Notes under the pieces: generated by a model
What the model was told of the DNA's origin: nothing
Databases searched by the model: none
The model's input: only the letters and a program-made list of their open reading frames with translations
Translations under genes and position numbers: made by a program
Source of the DNA: Prorocentrum cordatum
Taxonomy: Eukaryota; Sar; Dinophyceae; Prorocentrales; Prorocentraceae
Direction of reading: 5' to 3'
Assembly: GCA_963575745.1 (NCBI GenBank)
Contig: CAUYUJ010021170.1
Coordinates: forward strand, 848,801 to 912,800
DNA length: 64,000 nt
Part shown: positions 42,751 to 53,440 of the stretch, piece by piece
How positions within the stretch are numbered: position 1 is the stretch's first letter
How the letters are laid out: the number at the start of each line of letters is the position of its first letter

Positions 42751-43420
42751 CCTGCGGCGCGGTCTTGCAGCGAACGTCGATGGGGTCTTCAGGTCATCCA
42801 CTTCTTCCTTTTCTTGCTTGTGTGAACTGTCGCTTCGTCTCTTCTCTGGTGATAATGGTGCGGAGAGGCGCGTCGTGCAACGCCCTGCTTGCGGCTGCGT
42901 AGTCGGCGCGGTTGTTTTACTAGTCGGTGATCTCTTGCGGGCCCATGGTCTTGGAATGCTCGGCGATGGCGAAGTGGTCTAGTTCTGCCTCGGCCGGCTG
43001 TAGTTGATCGCGTAGTGGTTGTCCGTCAGGGCCGGTAACGCATTGATGTCCTGCCGCAGCGCGTCCTGGTCTGCCTTCAAATCTTAGGCGCCTCTTGATG
43101 TCAGCCCATGCTCTTCTGGAGTCGTCGTTGATGTCGGCATCCTCTGCACTAGCAGCGACGCACGCGAGGTTGGATCGGTCAGTCTCGATGGCGGTTGCTA
43201 GCTGGGGTGATGATCCGCGTAGGGATACAATCGCTGCCAGTGCTATCTCCTCTAGCTGGGCGTTGTTGTGTACTATGTCTGCAGCTCTGCAGCTACCCGT
43301 TCAAGTGCTAGTACGGTCTCTTGGTTTGTCATGGCATCGTGCGCGCTGATGGCGGGGATGCGGGCTTCGTAATCGGGTAGACTAGGTTGATTGGACCGAT
43401 CCTCGTCTTCATATTCTCGC
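42751..43420 (-). pseudogene. LINE 3: endonuclease-RT linker
   Basis: The interval is occupied by helical, Ala/Glu-rich remnants such as MTNQETVLALERVAAELQT, read from about 43330. It connects the endonuclease C-terminus to the RT. No domain is expected here. Confidence 0.45.
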
Positions 43421-43679
43421 CTTATTGTCGCAAGCGTCTCAGTGGCCGTTGACATGCTCTTCGCGCGAGGACGCGTGACTTCCCGGGGTGGATCTTGTCA
43501 GGTTTGAAGGCCTTGGCGCCTGCCTCATGTACTGATTGTGCACGGTAGCTGGCATGGTCATTCATCTCCGCCTGGCATGGTGGTAGCGGTGTCGCTGCGA
43601 TGTCGCCCTTGGAATTCGGTTGAGCTCTTGCGTCTTGTAGCTTTGCACGGCCCAGGGGTACCCCGCAGGTTTTAAAGTT

Positions 43680-44671
43680 GGTCTTTTCGATGCAGGTCAA
43701 GTCGGCGATGATGGGGCAATGGTATTCGTCTTCCTGGTGGGTGTCGAAGTCGACGAGGACCTCTATGTAATTGACGGTCTTCTCTTGACCGCATGCTAAG
43801 CATATGTAGTCGATAAGCAGCTGTATGTTCTTCCCCACATATGCGTGACTGGGCCCATGTGCCTCTTGGCGGCGAAGAGGCTGAGGTGCTGCAAATAAGC
43901 GTGGAAGTACATTCCTCCACTGTTTTCTCCTTCCGGTTGCCCATCATCCCCAAAGTGGGGGGAGGTGGTGCTTCCAGTAGTACCGGTGGCGCCGATGAGG
44001 ATAATGTCGCTGTTGTATGCTTCGGTGTCGGTGCTGATATTGCACCAGTACTGGCTGCGCTCAAGGTCGTCAGCATGTGGGCGTGGTGCGCGTGCGACCA
44101 CGATGGTCCTCTTGAACCCAGGTAATGCGAAATTGACTAATAGTAGCCTGGAGTTCTGGCTCATTATTCTCCATTGGTTGGGTTGGAAGTCATGTTGTCG
44201 TCCTTTGTCGTCGCAGTGAGGGAGGTGCAAATTGATTAGAAGTGCGCATCCCAAATTATGTTTGACGCGTCCGCGTGAGATGATGGCGCACTGGTCGGCG
44301 GCATGGGTTCCACGTCGCACTCTCAACCCCTGCGCCCCGATGGTGCGCGCTCTGACGTCAAAGAGCTGTTGTCGGATGACTGTGAGTCTTGCTATTATTA
44401 TCTTGTTGTCGCGTCCCTGCTTCTCGGTGGACTCGAAGGAGCGCGCGTTGTGAGTGCAGATGTGGATGTCGATCTGCTCGTCGCTGGAAGTCTCGGTGAA
44501 CTGACGTGCAAAACGCATCGGTCGAGCGTTTATCTTTGCTGGAGGTGCCTCCAATCTGTGTTGGTTCACGTTCGGGTAGGCGCCTTGGTTTCTCGATCCG
44601 CTTCTTGTTGCCATTCCCGCTGTCTCTCTCTGTCGGCGCGAGAGGCTCTTGCCCGTTCTTCTTGAGGGCAT
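43680..44671 (-). pseudogene. LINE 3: AP-endonuclease-like domain
   Basis: IDIHICTHNARSFESTEKQG is the N-terminal block (the usual W-N is H-N). It is followed by ADQCAIISRGRV, NSRLLLVNFALPGFKRTIVV, SDIILIGATGTTGS (the G-D-x-N block, degenerate) and, after a frameshift near 43800-43840, LLIDYICLACGQEK and EYHCPIIADLTC (R-x-D-Y and D-H-x-P blocks, degenerate). The catalytic residues are largely substituted, so the nuclease is probably dead. Confidence 0.72.
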
Positions 44672-45048
44672 TGCTGGGGGATGCTGGGCGTAGCTGCGTG
44701 CATCTTGGCGAAACTATCTGCAAGCTCATTCCAAGGGTGTCCTGCGCGTGCTCGTACGTGGCCAGTGCTCAGGTTGACCGTCTCAGATGCGAGGTCGCGT
44801 AGTATTCGCGCAAAAACAATCGTCCGATTGGGTTTGTTTGGTTGGGATTTGCCCTTTGCAAATCCCCTGGCAATCATGCAGACGGCGCGCGTAGCGACGC
44901 CGGGCTTGTCGGTGGCGTTGCGGAAGTGCGCGCGCATCGATGCATGGGCCCAGATCAGGGCTGCTAAGTCTGATCCGGTAGAACTGCAGGGGAAACTGTC
45001 GCCCCTGACTGATATGTCCTTGTGTGCGCCGATGCTTCCCTGGCACAT
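44640..45048 (-). pseudogene. LINE 3 region: RNase H-like domain upstream of the endonuclease
   Basis: STGSDLAALIWAHASM and, at 44760-44704, TGHVRARAGHPWNELADSFA match the second half of a LINE-type RNase H. They correspond to the D-x-x-A-L helix and the final V-x-x-H-x-G-x-x-W-N-E-x-A-D block. First-half motifs were not found. A charged linker (RADRERQREWQQEADRET) runs directly into the endonuclease N-terminus at 44671 through a frameshift with about 100 bp of overlap. RNase H normally lies after the RT, so its position before the endonuclease is unexpected. It may instead be the 3' end of another element. Confidence 0.6.
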
Positions 45049-46380
45049 GTTACCTTGTTCGTTTCCGGCGGTAGTGACCGGGGCCCATGAATCTTGGGTT
45101 GGGTCGCGCTGATGTGCGCCGCCTGCGTAGAGGTGCCATCTTTTGACCCGTTGACGGGGTCGAGGCGGGATAGATCAAGCGTCGCGGCGGCTGCTGGGCG
45201 GAGGTCGGGCACATTAGCGAGGCCGCGCTGGCGCTTGAGAGCGGGCGGCGACACGCGCCTCAGGGCGGCCGATGCCGGCTCCGCGGGGAGGAACGGAACT
45301 GCGACTGTAAATTGTCAATTCCCCCCCTCGCTGTGCACCTCGGGGGGGAGTGGCTCCCCCATGGGTGCGTCGGTCTGCAGATGCCGCCCCCTCCGCGTAG
45401 ATGCCAGGGTCGCCTCGCGCGGAGCCCGAGCTGTCGTCGCGCAGTGGGTCGCGTCTGGTTGAAGGAAGTGCTCGCGGGGTCCACGGCTACCCCGCCGCCC
45501 CCCTCAAACGCTAGGCTTCCTGTGCGATCTCCTTCCCCCTTGGGGTTAGCTACTGCTGGCGCTGCCCCGGCTTCCCTGCTGGCACGTGCATTCACTGCGT
45601 TGCTGCAGGGAAGTGCGTCGTCGGCAGTCTGTGCGACGCTGGTAAACAGGGAACATTGCTTATCGTTGAATTCCAGTTCGGCGTTGGAGTCGGGATCGCG
45701 CATTGGGTCGTGCGCGTCTGGTCCTGGAGCGATCGGCTGCAGTAAAGCTGTGCGTTCCATGTGCGACGTGCTCTGGCGTTGACACTCCTAGCGGGGCGTC
45801 GCTGTGTCTATTGGCTGTTGCCACGTTGGCCCTATTGGCCCCATTGGCGGCGGCGTCCCCAACGCCGCCGTCCTCAGTCAATTGTTTTGGGCTCGGTCGC
45901 TGGCACCTCCGTCGACGCCACTGCTGTCGCCGTCGTCGCGTTGGCTCGCGGGGGCGATGTTCCCCCCGCCTGCTGGGCCCACTGCGCCTTGGCCGTTGTC
46001 CGCGGCGAAGCGCGCTGAACGTCGCGGTGCCGATTGCGGTCGGCTCATTTCTGTAAGCTCGCGGTGCATGCGAACGGCTTCTGATGAATGGTCGGGGGAT
46101 CTCGGTGGCAGTGGTATTGCTATGTTTGGTGGTGTGCCAATCTGGAACGTCGGTGCTGGTTGGAATCCGACAGGTGTAATGCACTCCATTGGTGATATTG
46201 TTGATTCCCTCGGCGGTGTGCATGGTGTCGTTTCGGCTCTTCCAGTTGGTTGGTCTAGTGGCCCCCATTCGTCTGCTATCGGTGTCGGGGCGTTGTCTGT
46301 TTCGAAGTCACTGCGCTGGATGTGGAACGTTTCCGCCCAGCTGATTCAGTTGTCGTCGTTTCTTGTCTGGGATGAAGCTG
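45049..46380 (-). other. LINE 3: low-complexity linker, frames unclear
   Basis: An Arg/Ala/Pro-rich region with no persistent frame. Coding-like pieces such as FQIGTPPNIAIPLPPRSPD and MHRELTEMSRPQSAPRRSAR lie at about 46040-46140. It separates the coiled-coil region from the RNase H-like block. Confidence 0.4.
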
Positions 46381-48570
46381 GTTCCCCTGGTTGAACTTGA
46401 GGGGGTAGTCTCGTCAGCATCTGGCATGGCGGCTGAGTGCTCGTCTTCAGATGTCGTCTTTGCGATGATGAGCAGGTCCTTCTCGCGCTGGTTGTCGCCC
46501 CTTGGGGCCCGGGCGCCGCGGTCCTCGATGTCGGATATCTCGAAGACGGTGATGACTATGTGCTGAGCTCCTCGGTCGGTTTGTCGCAGTCCTGCTCCTC
46601 GTGGCGCATGAAGGAAGGCAACGATGGACCGAGAGTCGTCGTCCCTGAGCTGGTTGGCGAGGTCGTTGGCAAAATCTGCTTCTCGTGCCTGCTGCGTGGC
46701 GTGGATCTCTGATTGGGCGTCCTCGAGCTGTCACGCTCGCTGCTGCATTTGCGTTTGTGTGACATGTTGCTTTTTGTGTAGCTGTTCGGGGGGGGGGGGG
46801 GGGGGGGGGGTGCTCCTGCGTCTCTGCGGAAGTCTTGCCAGCGTTGAGCTGGTGTTGGTCGTAGTATATACGCTCAGCCTGCAGCTCCGCCGTCGCCGCG
46901 AAAACCTCTTTGTGCTGGTGGAGCTGGGTGATGAGGTTCTGCATGTCCTCAGTGCGTCCCTCGAATACCTGCATGGTCTCGAGTCTCGGCCATGGTTCGG
47001 CATTGCTTCTCCTCGACGTGCATAATATGTTGTTGTCCGTAGATCTTCTTCTCGAAGTAATTGACCCCTTGCTCTGGGAAGCCGCAGTTGTTCTGGGCGC
47101 GCATGCGGGCCTGGTCCTCAACGTTCGCGTTCTCGGCTTCCGCCAGCGGAAGTCAGTGTCGAAGTTGTCATTGTGAATGCTGTCGGTCAGAAACTTGACG
47201 GGCTGCGTTTCTTGTCTGCTGTAGGCCGTCGATGAAAACCTGATGTTGGTGCTCCAGGTGCTGCGTGGTGTCGTCTTTCTCTCCGAAGGTCTTCTCGAGT
47301 TTGGTGTACATGATGAGCGTCTCCGCAATGGTGGCTGCCGCGGCTGGTGTATTCGTTGCCGCGTTTCTCCGAGGGCTCTGTGTAGGCACTCGCTGGTAAT
47401 GGCTGTCTCCTCGTGGTTCTCGCGGCATTCTCTTGACTCCTGAGAGGATTTGCGGCCCTGGTCGGTGGTCTGGCGCGTGATGTTGTCGACCTCGCGGAGC
47501 TCGTTCTTGAGGTCATCGATGGCGTTGCTGTCTTTCTCGGTCTGATGGGCGCTGTGCTCTGCGATCTTCCCGGTTTCGTCCCCGATGGTGTGGGTGTCCT
47601 TTTTGTGCTCCTCCATCTGGTCCTTCTCGTAGCACTGGGCCCTGCGGTAGTTTTCCTTTTTGTTATCGTAGTAGGATTACATCGCTTCTTCGAGCTGGTT
47701 GAAGACGGCTTTTTGATGTGCAGCCTGACTTCATTGTGCTTCGGCGTTCTGGTGTGCTTCTTGTGATTTGTTGGTCGCAGCTTGTTGACGGTGGATGTCT
47801 CCGTGGACGCTTGAGTCGCTGACGGTGCTGGTGACATGTCCCCGGTGAATCCTCGGTGGCATCTTCCAATGTTGGGAGCAGGGGTGTCGGGGCGTTGTTG
47901 CCCCGGTCGCCTCCTGGGCGTTGTTGCTGACTCGGCGTCCACATCGTCGTCCGAGGTCTGCCCCCTGATGCTGCCGAGAAGCCTTCGAAATTGGCGCGAT
48001 GTCGATCTCCCGAAACTGTAGCCTTCTGCTGGATCTCCTCCAGCTGTCATTGCGAATCGTCCATTTGTGTTTCTGCGACGTTGGTCATGCTTCCGACTTC
48101 TCCTCGCTGGTCCTTGGCGCCGTATGAGTATAGTAGCGTGGACTTATGTAGGCGGATCTCGGCGGCGATGCCGTCGAAGTCGCAGTCGGCGTTGGCGTTG
48201 GCGTGAATGGTGGTGATGAGGCCGTGCATGTCAGATGTACAATTATTGCGGTACTCTTTGACTCTGTCGAAGCTGTCTTCTGGCTTCGGTGAGGGTCATG
48301 GAAGCGGCGTTGGCAACCATCTCTTTCTCTTCTCCTGTCTGCGTTGCACGTTGAGACTGCGCTGATGTTTTCTGCTGGCGATGCTTTCCCATGGAGCTGC
48401 TGCTGCCCGCGCCGCGGGTGTCGTCACGGCTGCGGGCGCGCCATTGTGTTCGAGGGGTTATTGTGGTGTCCCCTTGGTGTTGCCTGTGTCGTTGCTGGTA
48501 TTGCTGCTGGTGCCACTGTTTGCTGTGGTAGCTACCGACTGGAGTCTGAGCCATCTTGGGCGCCATGGTG
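46381..48570 (-). pseudogene. LINE 3: long coiled-coil ORF1/gag-like region
   Basis: Starting from MAPKMAQTPVGSYHSKQ near 48566, the region carries long heptad-like helices in shifting frames: ANAASMTLTEARRQLRQSQR, FDGIAAEIRLHKSTLLYSYG, HQKAVFNQLEEA, then MEEHKKDTHTIGDETGKI through DLKNELREVDNITRQTTD. Next is VFEGRTEDMQNLITQLHQHK with FAATAELQAERIYYDQHQLN. In-frame stops and frameshifts are common. A run of 23 G (C on the coding strand) at 46788-46810 disrupts the frame again. The position upstream of the enzymatic domains fits an ORF1-type RNA-packaging protein, but no RNA-binding domain was identified. Confidence 0.55.
46788..46810. repeat. Homopolymer G23
   Basis: It lies within the LINE 3 coiled-coil region and switches its reading frame. 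Assembly length at such a run is unreliable. Confidence 0.95.
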
Positions 48571-49225
48571 GCGACTGGCGGTCGAGGTGGCTGTTGGGCA
48601 CTGTGGTGGACTTCGAATAATTGTCGTGCTCGGCCCGGTCGTAGTAGTACTCGTGTCTCTGCGCGTTCACGTCGCAGCCGTCGATGCCAAGCAGGACTGC
48701 GCCGGCGTGTCGAGGACGTCGTGGTCGGCGAACATCTTTACCCAACTTAGGCCCAACCAGGCCAACATCGTCAAGTAAGGTAGTTCTCATTGTTGGGGTC
48801 CATGCTAGCGGATCAATGGACATCGTGGAATGTAAAAGGATATGTGTATCCCGTTAAGCTTTGGGTAAGGAAAGTATACAGTGTGAGCACGCGCGCGCGG
48901 GGGCGGGCGCGGGCCTTTTTCCTCTCCGAACCACGAATAGCTGCAAACAGCCAAGCATGTGTCTGCGCATGTGGTTATATGCACATCGACGGCGGCAAGA
49001 TGCGCGTGGTAACGACTCCCCCCGCGGCGGCCGGGCCGCAGCGCCGGCCAGGGCCGACGTTCTACCATCGGGACTCTTCGTTCCCGACGGCGTCGGAGTA
49101 CAATGCGCGCGGGCGCGGGGCTCTCACAGCCGCCAGCAGCCCGCATGTCAAGTGGTATTGATCACACGGCCACTGGCCAGTGATAACGGGTATTGATGGA
49201 GGGGCGAAGCTCCCACAGCCTCGAG
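48571..49225. other. Intergenic, no recognised gene
   Basis: It contains GC-rich sequence near 48885-48915 and at 49015-49040, between LINE 3 and a minisatellite. Open frames on both strands lack domains. Confidence 0.4.
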
Positions 49226-49229
49226 CCCT

Positions 49230-49440
49230 TCCATATGTGCAGGCTAGGCTAAGCTTTGCTAGGCGCAAGCCATGCTAGGCGCATGGCTCGGTTCGCGCTA
49301 GGCTGGGCTCGGCGCAAGCTATGTCAGGCTGAGCGAGGCGCAAGCTAGCTGGGCTAGGCTGGGCTAGACGCAATCTAGGCTAGGCATAGCCTCGGTTCGA
49401 GCCAGGCTAGACCAGGCGCAGGCTAGGCTAGGCTGTTCTG
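49230..49440. repeat. AGGCTAGGC / GCGCAAGCT minisatellite, copy 1
   Basis: Words GCTAGGCTGGGCTAGGC and GGCGCAAGCTAGGC recur with GGCTCGGTTCGAGC insertions. The same family occupies 50690-51010. Confidence 0.85.
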
Positions 49441-49575
49441 GATATCGGCAGGGTGGAACGCATAACTCGCTATTCCAATGCAGTGGGCTGCTAAGCCGCG
49501 CCCGCCAGGAGTGCGAACTCGACCGATGCGGAGCCCAAACACGCCGAGTACGTTGCGGCCTGGGGGCGCTAGCAG

Positions 49576-49839
49576 ATGGCGACGGACGAGAGCGAGCAGG
49601 CCAGCGAGGTTCACGAAATGCGGGTGATGGAGAGCCTCCGCGCGTGCGCCCCCACCGAGGAGGAACTGGCGGCGCTGCTCGCGCCCCTGGGGCGGGGGGA
49701 TGGGGTCGGCCGTCTCGGCGCCTCAGGTCGCATAGATGCCATCCGAACGACTTGCGCCGATCGTTCGCCGACCCCCCTCGCGCGCGCCCCTCGCCATCGC
49801 CCCCCTGATCACAGGCAAGCGTTCGGCAGCATTGACTAG
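49576..49839 (+). CDS. Possible small coding exon, function unknown
   Basis: An ATG preceded by GCTAGCAG opens a frame whose first 41 residues (MATDESEQASEVHEMR, MESLRACAPTEEELAALLAP) have a balanced, acidic, helical protein-like composition, unlike the surrounding repeats. After about 49700 the translation becomes Arg/Pro-rich and unconvincing, so only the first part may be exon. I recognise no family. It could be the first exon of an undetected gene or a chance open frame. Confidence 0.3.
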   Translation: MATDESEQASEVHEMRVMESLRACAPTEEELAALLAPLGRGDGVGRLGASGRIDAIRTTCADRSPTPLARAPRHRPPDHRQAFGSID

Positions 49840-50385
49840 CCGCGGGAAGACGACTACATCATGGAAGCGGCCAGCACTGTGCGCGGCGGCAGGACGCTCG
49901 CCTGCCTCGCGCCGACGGGGCCTGCTTGGACTCGCGCATTAGCAGCAGGAAGACCTTGACCAGTGCGGCCCCGCGCGCCCCCTGGCTAGGAGGTCTAGCG
50001 AGCGTCTGCGCGGTGGCGGCGCAATCCGACGCGCGCTTGTCCGATCGAGGCGCCCGCCTCGGGCCCGCCCATCCCGCCGCGCCGCGGCCGCGCGCGCGCG
50101 GAACGAATGGCGCGCGGCTGATTCGGCCGGCGGGCGGGCGCTCTCTCCGCGTGAATGGGCAGGCGGGCGCTGGAAATCTATTTAAATTTGCACAGTGAAA
50201 TGGCGGGCTTTTTATTTTGCGCCCGTATTTAGTGGACGGGATGAATATTTTAATAGGAAATCAATTAACATAAGATGCTGCGCCTTTCTAGTTTGCACCA
50301 CCTACGTTTGGGACAGCTTCCTACCTTGAGCCTCCATAGATATGGTGACTTCGCCATGTAGACCATCCCGAGCCGCCCTCGCCTA
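49840..50385. other. Intergenic, GC-rich then AT-rich
   Basis: It is very GC-rich to about 50170, then carries an AT-rich patch (TATTTAGTGGACGG, AATATTTTAATAGG) at 50180-50280. No gene was seen. Confidence 0.4.
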
Positions 50386-50555
50386 ATCAAACTCAAACAT
50401 AAACCAAACTTAAAGCAAACCTAAACCACCTTAAACCACAGTTAAACCAAACTTCAACCACCTTAAACCAAACTTTAACCACCTTAAACCAAACTTAAAC
50501 CACCTTAAACCAAACCTAAACCACCTTAAACCACCTTAACCCAAACTTAGCACCA
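50386..50555. repeat. AAACCACCTTAAACC minisatellite
   Basis: About ten units of AAACCACCTTAAACCAAACTT. Related AAACCACC/TTGAACCACG words recur at 55070-55145. Confidence 0.9.
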
Positions 50556-50689
50556 CCTTAAGCTTGCGTGGATGTCATCATGTCGCCATCGGCCACGCGC
50601 GCCACCTTGAGCCTTTGGAGTCCAGCGCTGCGCCGCTGCGCCGTCGCCGACGCCCGCGGCCCGTCCACGCGCGTTTAGCAACAACGTAA

Positions 50690-51010
50690 CCGCTGGGCTA
50701 GGCCGTACTAGGCGCAAGCTAGTCTAGGCTGGACCAAGCGCAAGCTAGGCTAGGCGCAGGCTCGGTTCGATTTAGGCTGTGCTGAGCGCAAGCTAGGCTA
50801 GGGTGGGTTAAGTGCAAGCTAGGCTATAGGCTCGATCGGGCGCAAGCTAGGCAAGGCGCAGGATCGGTTCGGGCTAGGCAGGGCTAGGCGCAAGCTGGGC
50901 TAGGTTGGGCTAGGCGCAAGCTAGGCTTAGGCGGGGCTAGGCGCAAGCTAGGCTGGGCCAGGCGCAAGCTAGGCTAGGCGCAGGCTCGGTTTGGGCTAGG
51001 CTGTGCTAAT
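50690..51010. repeat. AGGCTAGGC / GCGCAAGCT minisatellite, copy 2
   Basis: Same word family as 49230-49440, with GGCTCGGTTCGGGCTAGG interruptions. Confidence 0.88.
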
Positions 51011-51360
51011 CTGAGCCAGTGCTCAAGATTTCTGGTTGGTACAAACCCGAGCCCGCGCCCATGATTTTGTGGTCGGTACGCATCCGACCAAGCGCCCAAC
51101 TGTTGCCGGCCAGTGCTGATCCGAGCCAGCGCTCGGTTTTCCTGGGCTGTACAAATCCAAGCCAGCGCTCAAACTGTTCGGGTCGGTACAACCCCGAGCC
51201 AGCGCTCAAGCTTTCCTGGTCGGTGCAGGCTCGCGCCAGCGTTCAAGACTTTCAGATCGGTACAAATCCGAGCAAACGCTAAACAATCGAGTCGGTGCAA
51301 ATTCGAGCCAGCGCTTAAATGAGCCAACACAAATCTGGGCCAGTGTTAAAGCGTTTGTCT
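51011..51360. repeat. ~50-bp degenerate tandem repeat (GAGCCAGCGCTC)
   Basis: GAGCCAGCGCTCAA, TTCCTGGTCGGTACA and CAAATCCGAGCC recur about seven times at roughly 45-55-base spacing. Confidence 0.8.
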
Positions 51361-51479
51361 TCCTCGTACGTGCAAGCCCTAGCTTGCGCGTAGCCCAGCA
51401 CAGCACAGCCTAGACCGCGCTTGGCCGATTACGCCGCGAATATTGCATCACGCAGGTTGTTCCGCAGGAGCTGCGCCAC

Positions 51480-51790
51480 ATAGATTGCGCCAACTGGGTT
51501 GCACCACCTTTTTGCGATACAAATATCGCACCACATACACTGCCCACTCATATTGCACCACATAGAGTGCACCACAACCTAGATTGCACCACATAGATTG
51601 CACCATATAGATTGCACCACCTAGATTGTGCCATATATGTACACATGTTGCAATACAAAGATAGCGTCACTTAGATTGCACCGCATTGCTTGCAACACAA
51701 AGGTTGCACCACATAGGATGGCCCACGTAGATTGCCCCACATTGAGTGCACCACTCAGTTTGCACCACATGAATTGCGATACGTAGCTTA
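51480..51790. repeat. TTGCACCACATAGA minisatellite
   Basis: Units of ATTGCACCACATAG, 14-20 bases apart, lie just upstream of the gene at 51868. It is the reverse complement of the 21.3-21.6 kb family. Confidence 0.88.
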
Positions 51791-51867
51791 CATGACGACT
51801 TCTCACCTCCAACCCCTTCCCCCCTCGTTCTCCCTCCCCCCCCACCTCTCAGCCGCGTCGGCCCGAG

Positions 51868-52782
51868 ATGGCCGACCTGGCCGGCCGCTCGGGCTTATCA
51901 TCCGCTGCGGCGGCGGCCGCGGCCCCCGTGAGGAGGGTGCTGGCACCGACGCCGAAGCAACCTGCGGTGCCACCGCCAGCGCACCTGCTCAAGCCGCGGC
52001 CCTCGCAGGCCAAGGCCCAGTCGGAGCTACCAACAGTCTGGCAACCGAGGTCGAAGTCGCCGCCGCCGACCCCTCCGACGACAGCGCCCTCGCAAGCCCC
52101 CGTCAACCGCGGCAGCAGTAACGCACCAGTCACACCTCCGTACTTCAAACCAGGAGTCGGCCACGCTGGTGACTGCCATGATGGCAAGCTTGCTGGCAGC
52201 CTTGATGGCGGCGGCGCTGATAGCCTTAAGTTGCTCAAGCCGATGAAGCCCCGCGACGGGAACACGATCGCCCCTGCCCCCAAGGGCCAGGGCCAGGGCA
52301 AGGCAAAGAAGTCCAAGGTGAAGGACAAGGGCAAGCACAAGAGCAAAGGCAAGGGCAAGCACAAGAGCAAAGGCAAGGACCAGCACAAGAGCACAGGCAA
52401 GGACCACCACACGGGCAAAGGCAAGGGCCACCACAAGGGCAAGGGCAATGACAAGGACTTGGACAATGCCCTCCGCAAGGGCATCGACTTCGAGAACGAC
52501 CAAGGCTCCGTGATACACGTCACCCCCAAGCTCCTCAATCGGTTCATCCGCATCGAGGAGGCGCACCAGGAGTACTCGGCCGCGGCGAAGCGGTACAAAG
52601 AGTGTACCGCGCGCCTCGAGAAGCTCGACAAGGAATGCGAGCAGGGTTTCGACCGTTGGAAGCACGAGGAGAAGATCCACACGGGCGCCATCGCGCCCTT
52701 GCCCAAGGACATCAGGCACGAGCTCCGCCAGTACGTGCGGCAGTACAGCTTTGAACCAGGTTCGTCTATTCCAAGTCAATAA
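51868..52782 (+). CDS. Lys/His-rich KGKGKHKSKGK-repeat protein, function unknown
   Basis: The ATG at 51868 opens 304 codons. Residues 1-100 are Ala/Pro-rich and low complexity. Residues 135-195 are basic repeats of KGKGKHKSKGK and KGKDQHKS type. Residues 205-300 form a well-behaved helical domain (VIHVTPKLLNRFIRIEEAHQ, YSAAAKRYKECTARLEKLDK, PLPKDIRHELRQYVRQYSF). I do not recognise the family. The last codons may be intronic: GAACCAG/GTTCGT at 52759/52760 is a good donor. An acceptor at 52871 would join, in phase, an exon of Asp/Glu-rich codons ending near 52993 at CGCAAG/GTACCC. Basic repeats plus an acidic tail would suit a nucleic-acid- or chromatin-associated protein, but that is inference. 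Confidence 0.6.
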   Translation: MADLAGRSGLSSAAAAAAAPVRRVLAPTPKQPAVPPPAHLLKPRPSQAKAQSELPTVWQPRSKSPPPTPPTTAPSQAPVNRGSSNAPVTPPYFKPGVGHAGDCHDGKLAGSLDGGGADSLKLLKPMKPRDGNTIAPAPKGQGQGKAKKSKVKDKGKHKSKGKGKHKSKGKDQHKSTGKDHHTGKGKGHHKGKGNDKDLDNALRKGIDFENDQGSVIHVTPKLLNRFIRIEEAHQEYSAAAKRYKECTARLEKLDKECEQGFDRWKHEEKIHTGAIAPLPKDIRHELRQYVRQYSFEPGSSIPSQ

Positions 52783-52871
52783 ACCCACCACTCCACTCCA
52801 ACCACCCCCGTTCCATTCGCCCTCCCATGCCTACTTACCCTCCCCCCACACACCCTCCGCCCTCCAGGGAG

Positions 52872-52993
52872 ATGAGGAGAGGGAAGAGGGGGAGGAGGAG
52901 GAGGAGGAGGAGGAGGAGGAGGAGGAGGAGGAGGAGGAGGAGGTGGAGGGTGAGGGTGCGGAGGATGATGGGGAGGACGCGCTTTCCCGCAAG
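52872..52993 (+). CDS. Proposed second exon of the Lys/His-rich gene (acidic)
   Basis: Reading in phase from ATGAGGAGAGGG gives an almost pure Glu run followed by VEGEGAEDDGEDALSRK, then a possible donor CAAG/GTACCC. It is preceded by a pyrimidine-rich stretch (CACCCTCCGCCCTCC). The Glu run is also simply a GGA microsatellite, so the exon is speculative. Confidence 0.3.
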
Positions 52994-53039
52994 GTACCCT
53001 TGCGTCCTTCTGCGTATCCATGTGGTCAGCCGTCCTAGG

Positions 53040-53440
53040 ACAACATCCGAGGCCATCTTAGGCTGTCTAGTTCGTTGGGGGCCTTCTGGGGGGGGGGGGG
53101 GCAGTATAAGGACGAGGACACCTCCCAATATTTCTAATGGCATGCCGCCAACTCCGTCACCATGTCTGGGTCGTGCGTGGGGCCCTTCGACGCGTGGTAG
53201 GATATCCGAGGATGCCTGTCGGGGGCTCCATGGATGCAGCTGCGGGCCTTCGGTGGGATGTCTAGTGTCTCTTTGGGGCGTTTGGGGGCATCTTCGGGGC
53301 CTCCAGGGCCCCCTTGGCCACGTGAGTGCACGTTGGTGACCTTGTGGGCAATCTCGGGCGGAGCGGCTAGGCATTAAATATATTCGGGCCGCCCCCCCTC
53401 GGCGCCAGTTACGGGCATCGTATCGAATACCCTCGTATGT
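53040..53440. other. Intergenic, no recognised gene
   Basis: It contains a G-run near 53088-53101 and CTTCTGGGGG/CTCCAGGGCC words reminiscent of the CCTCTTGGGG family. No coding domain was seen. Confidence 0.4.

Noticed and set aside
52027-52791. Minus-strand frame of 254 codons opposite the Lys/His-rich gene
   Set aside because: Its long runs of Ala/Leu/Val are the complement of the KGKHK repeats, and it has no independent support.
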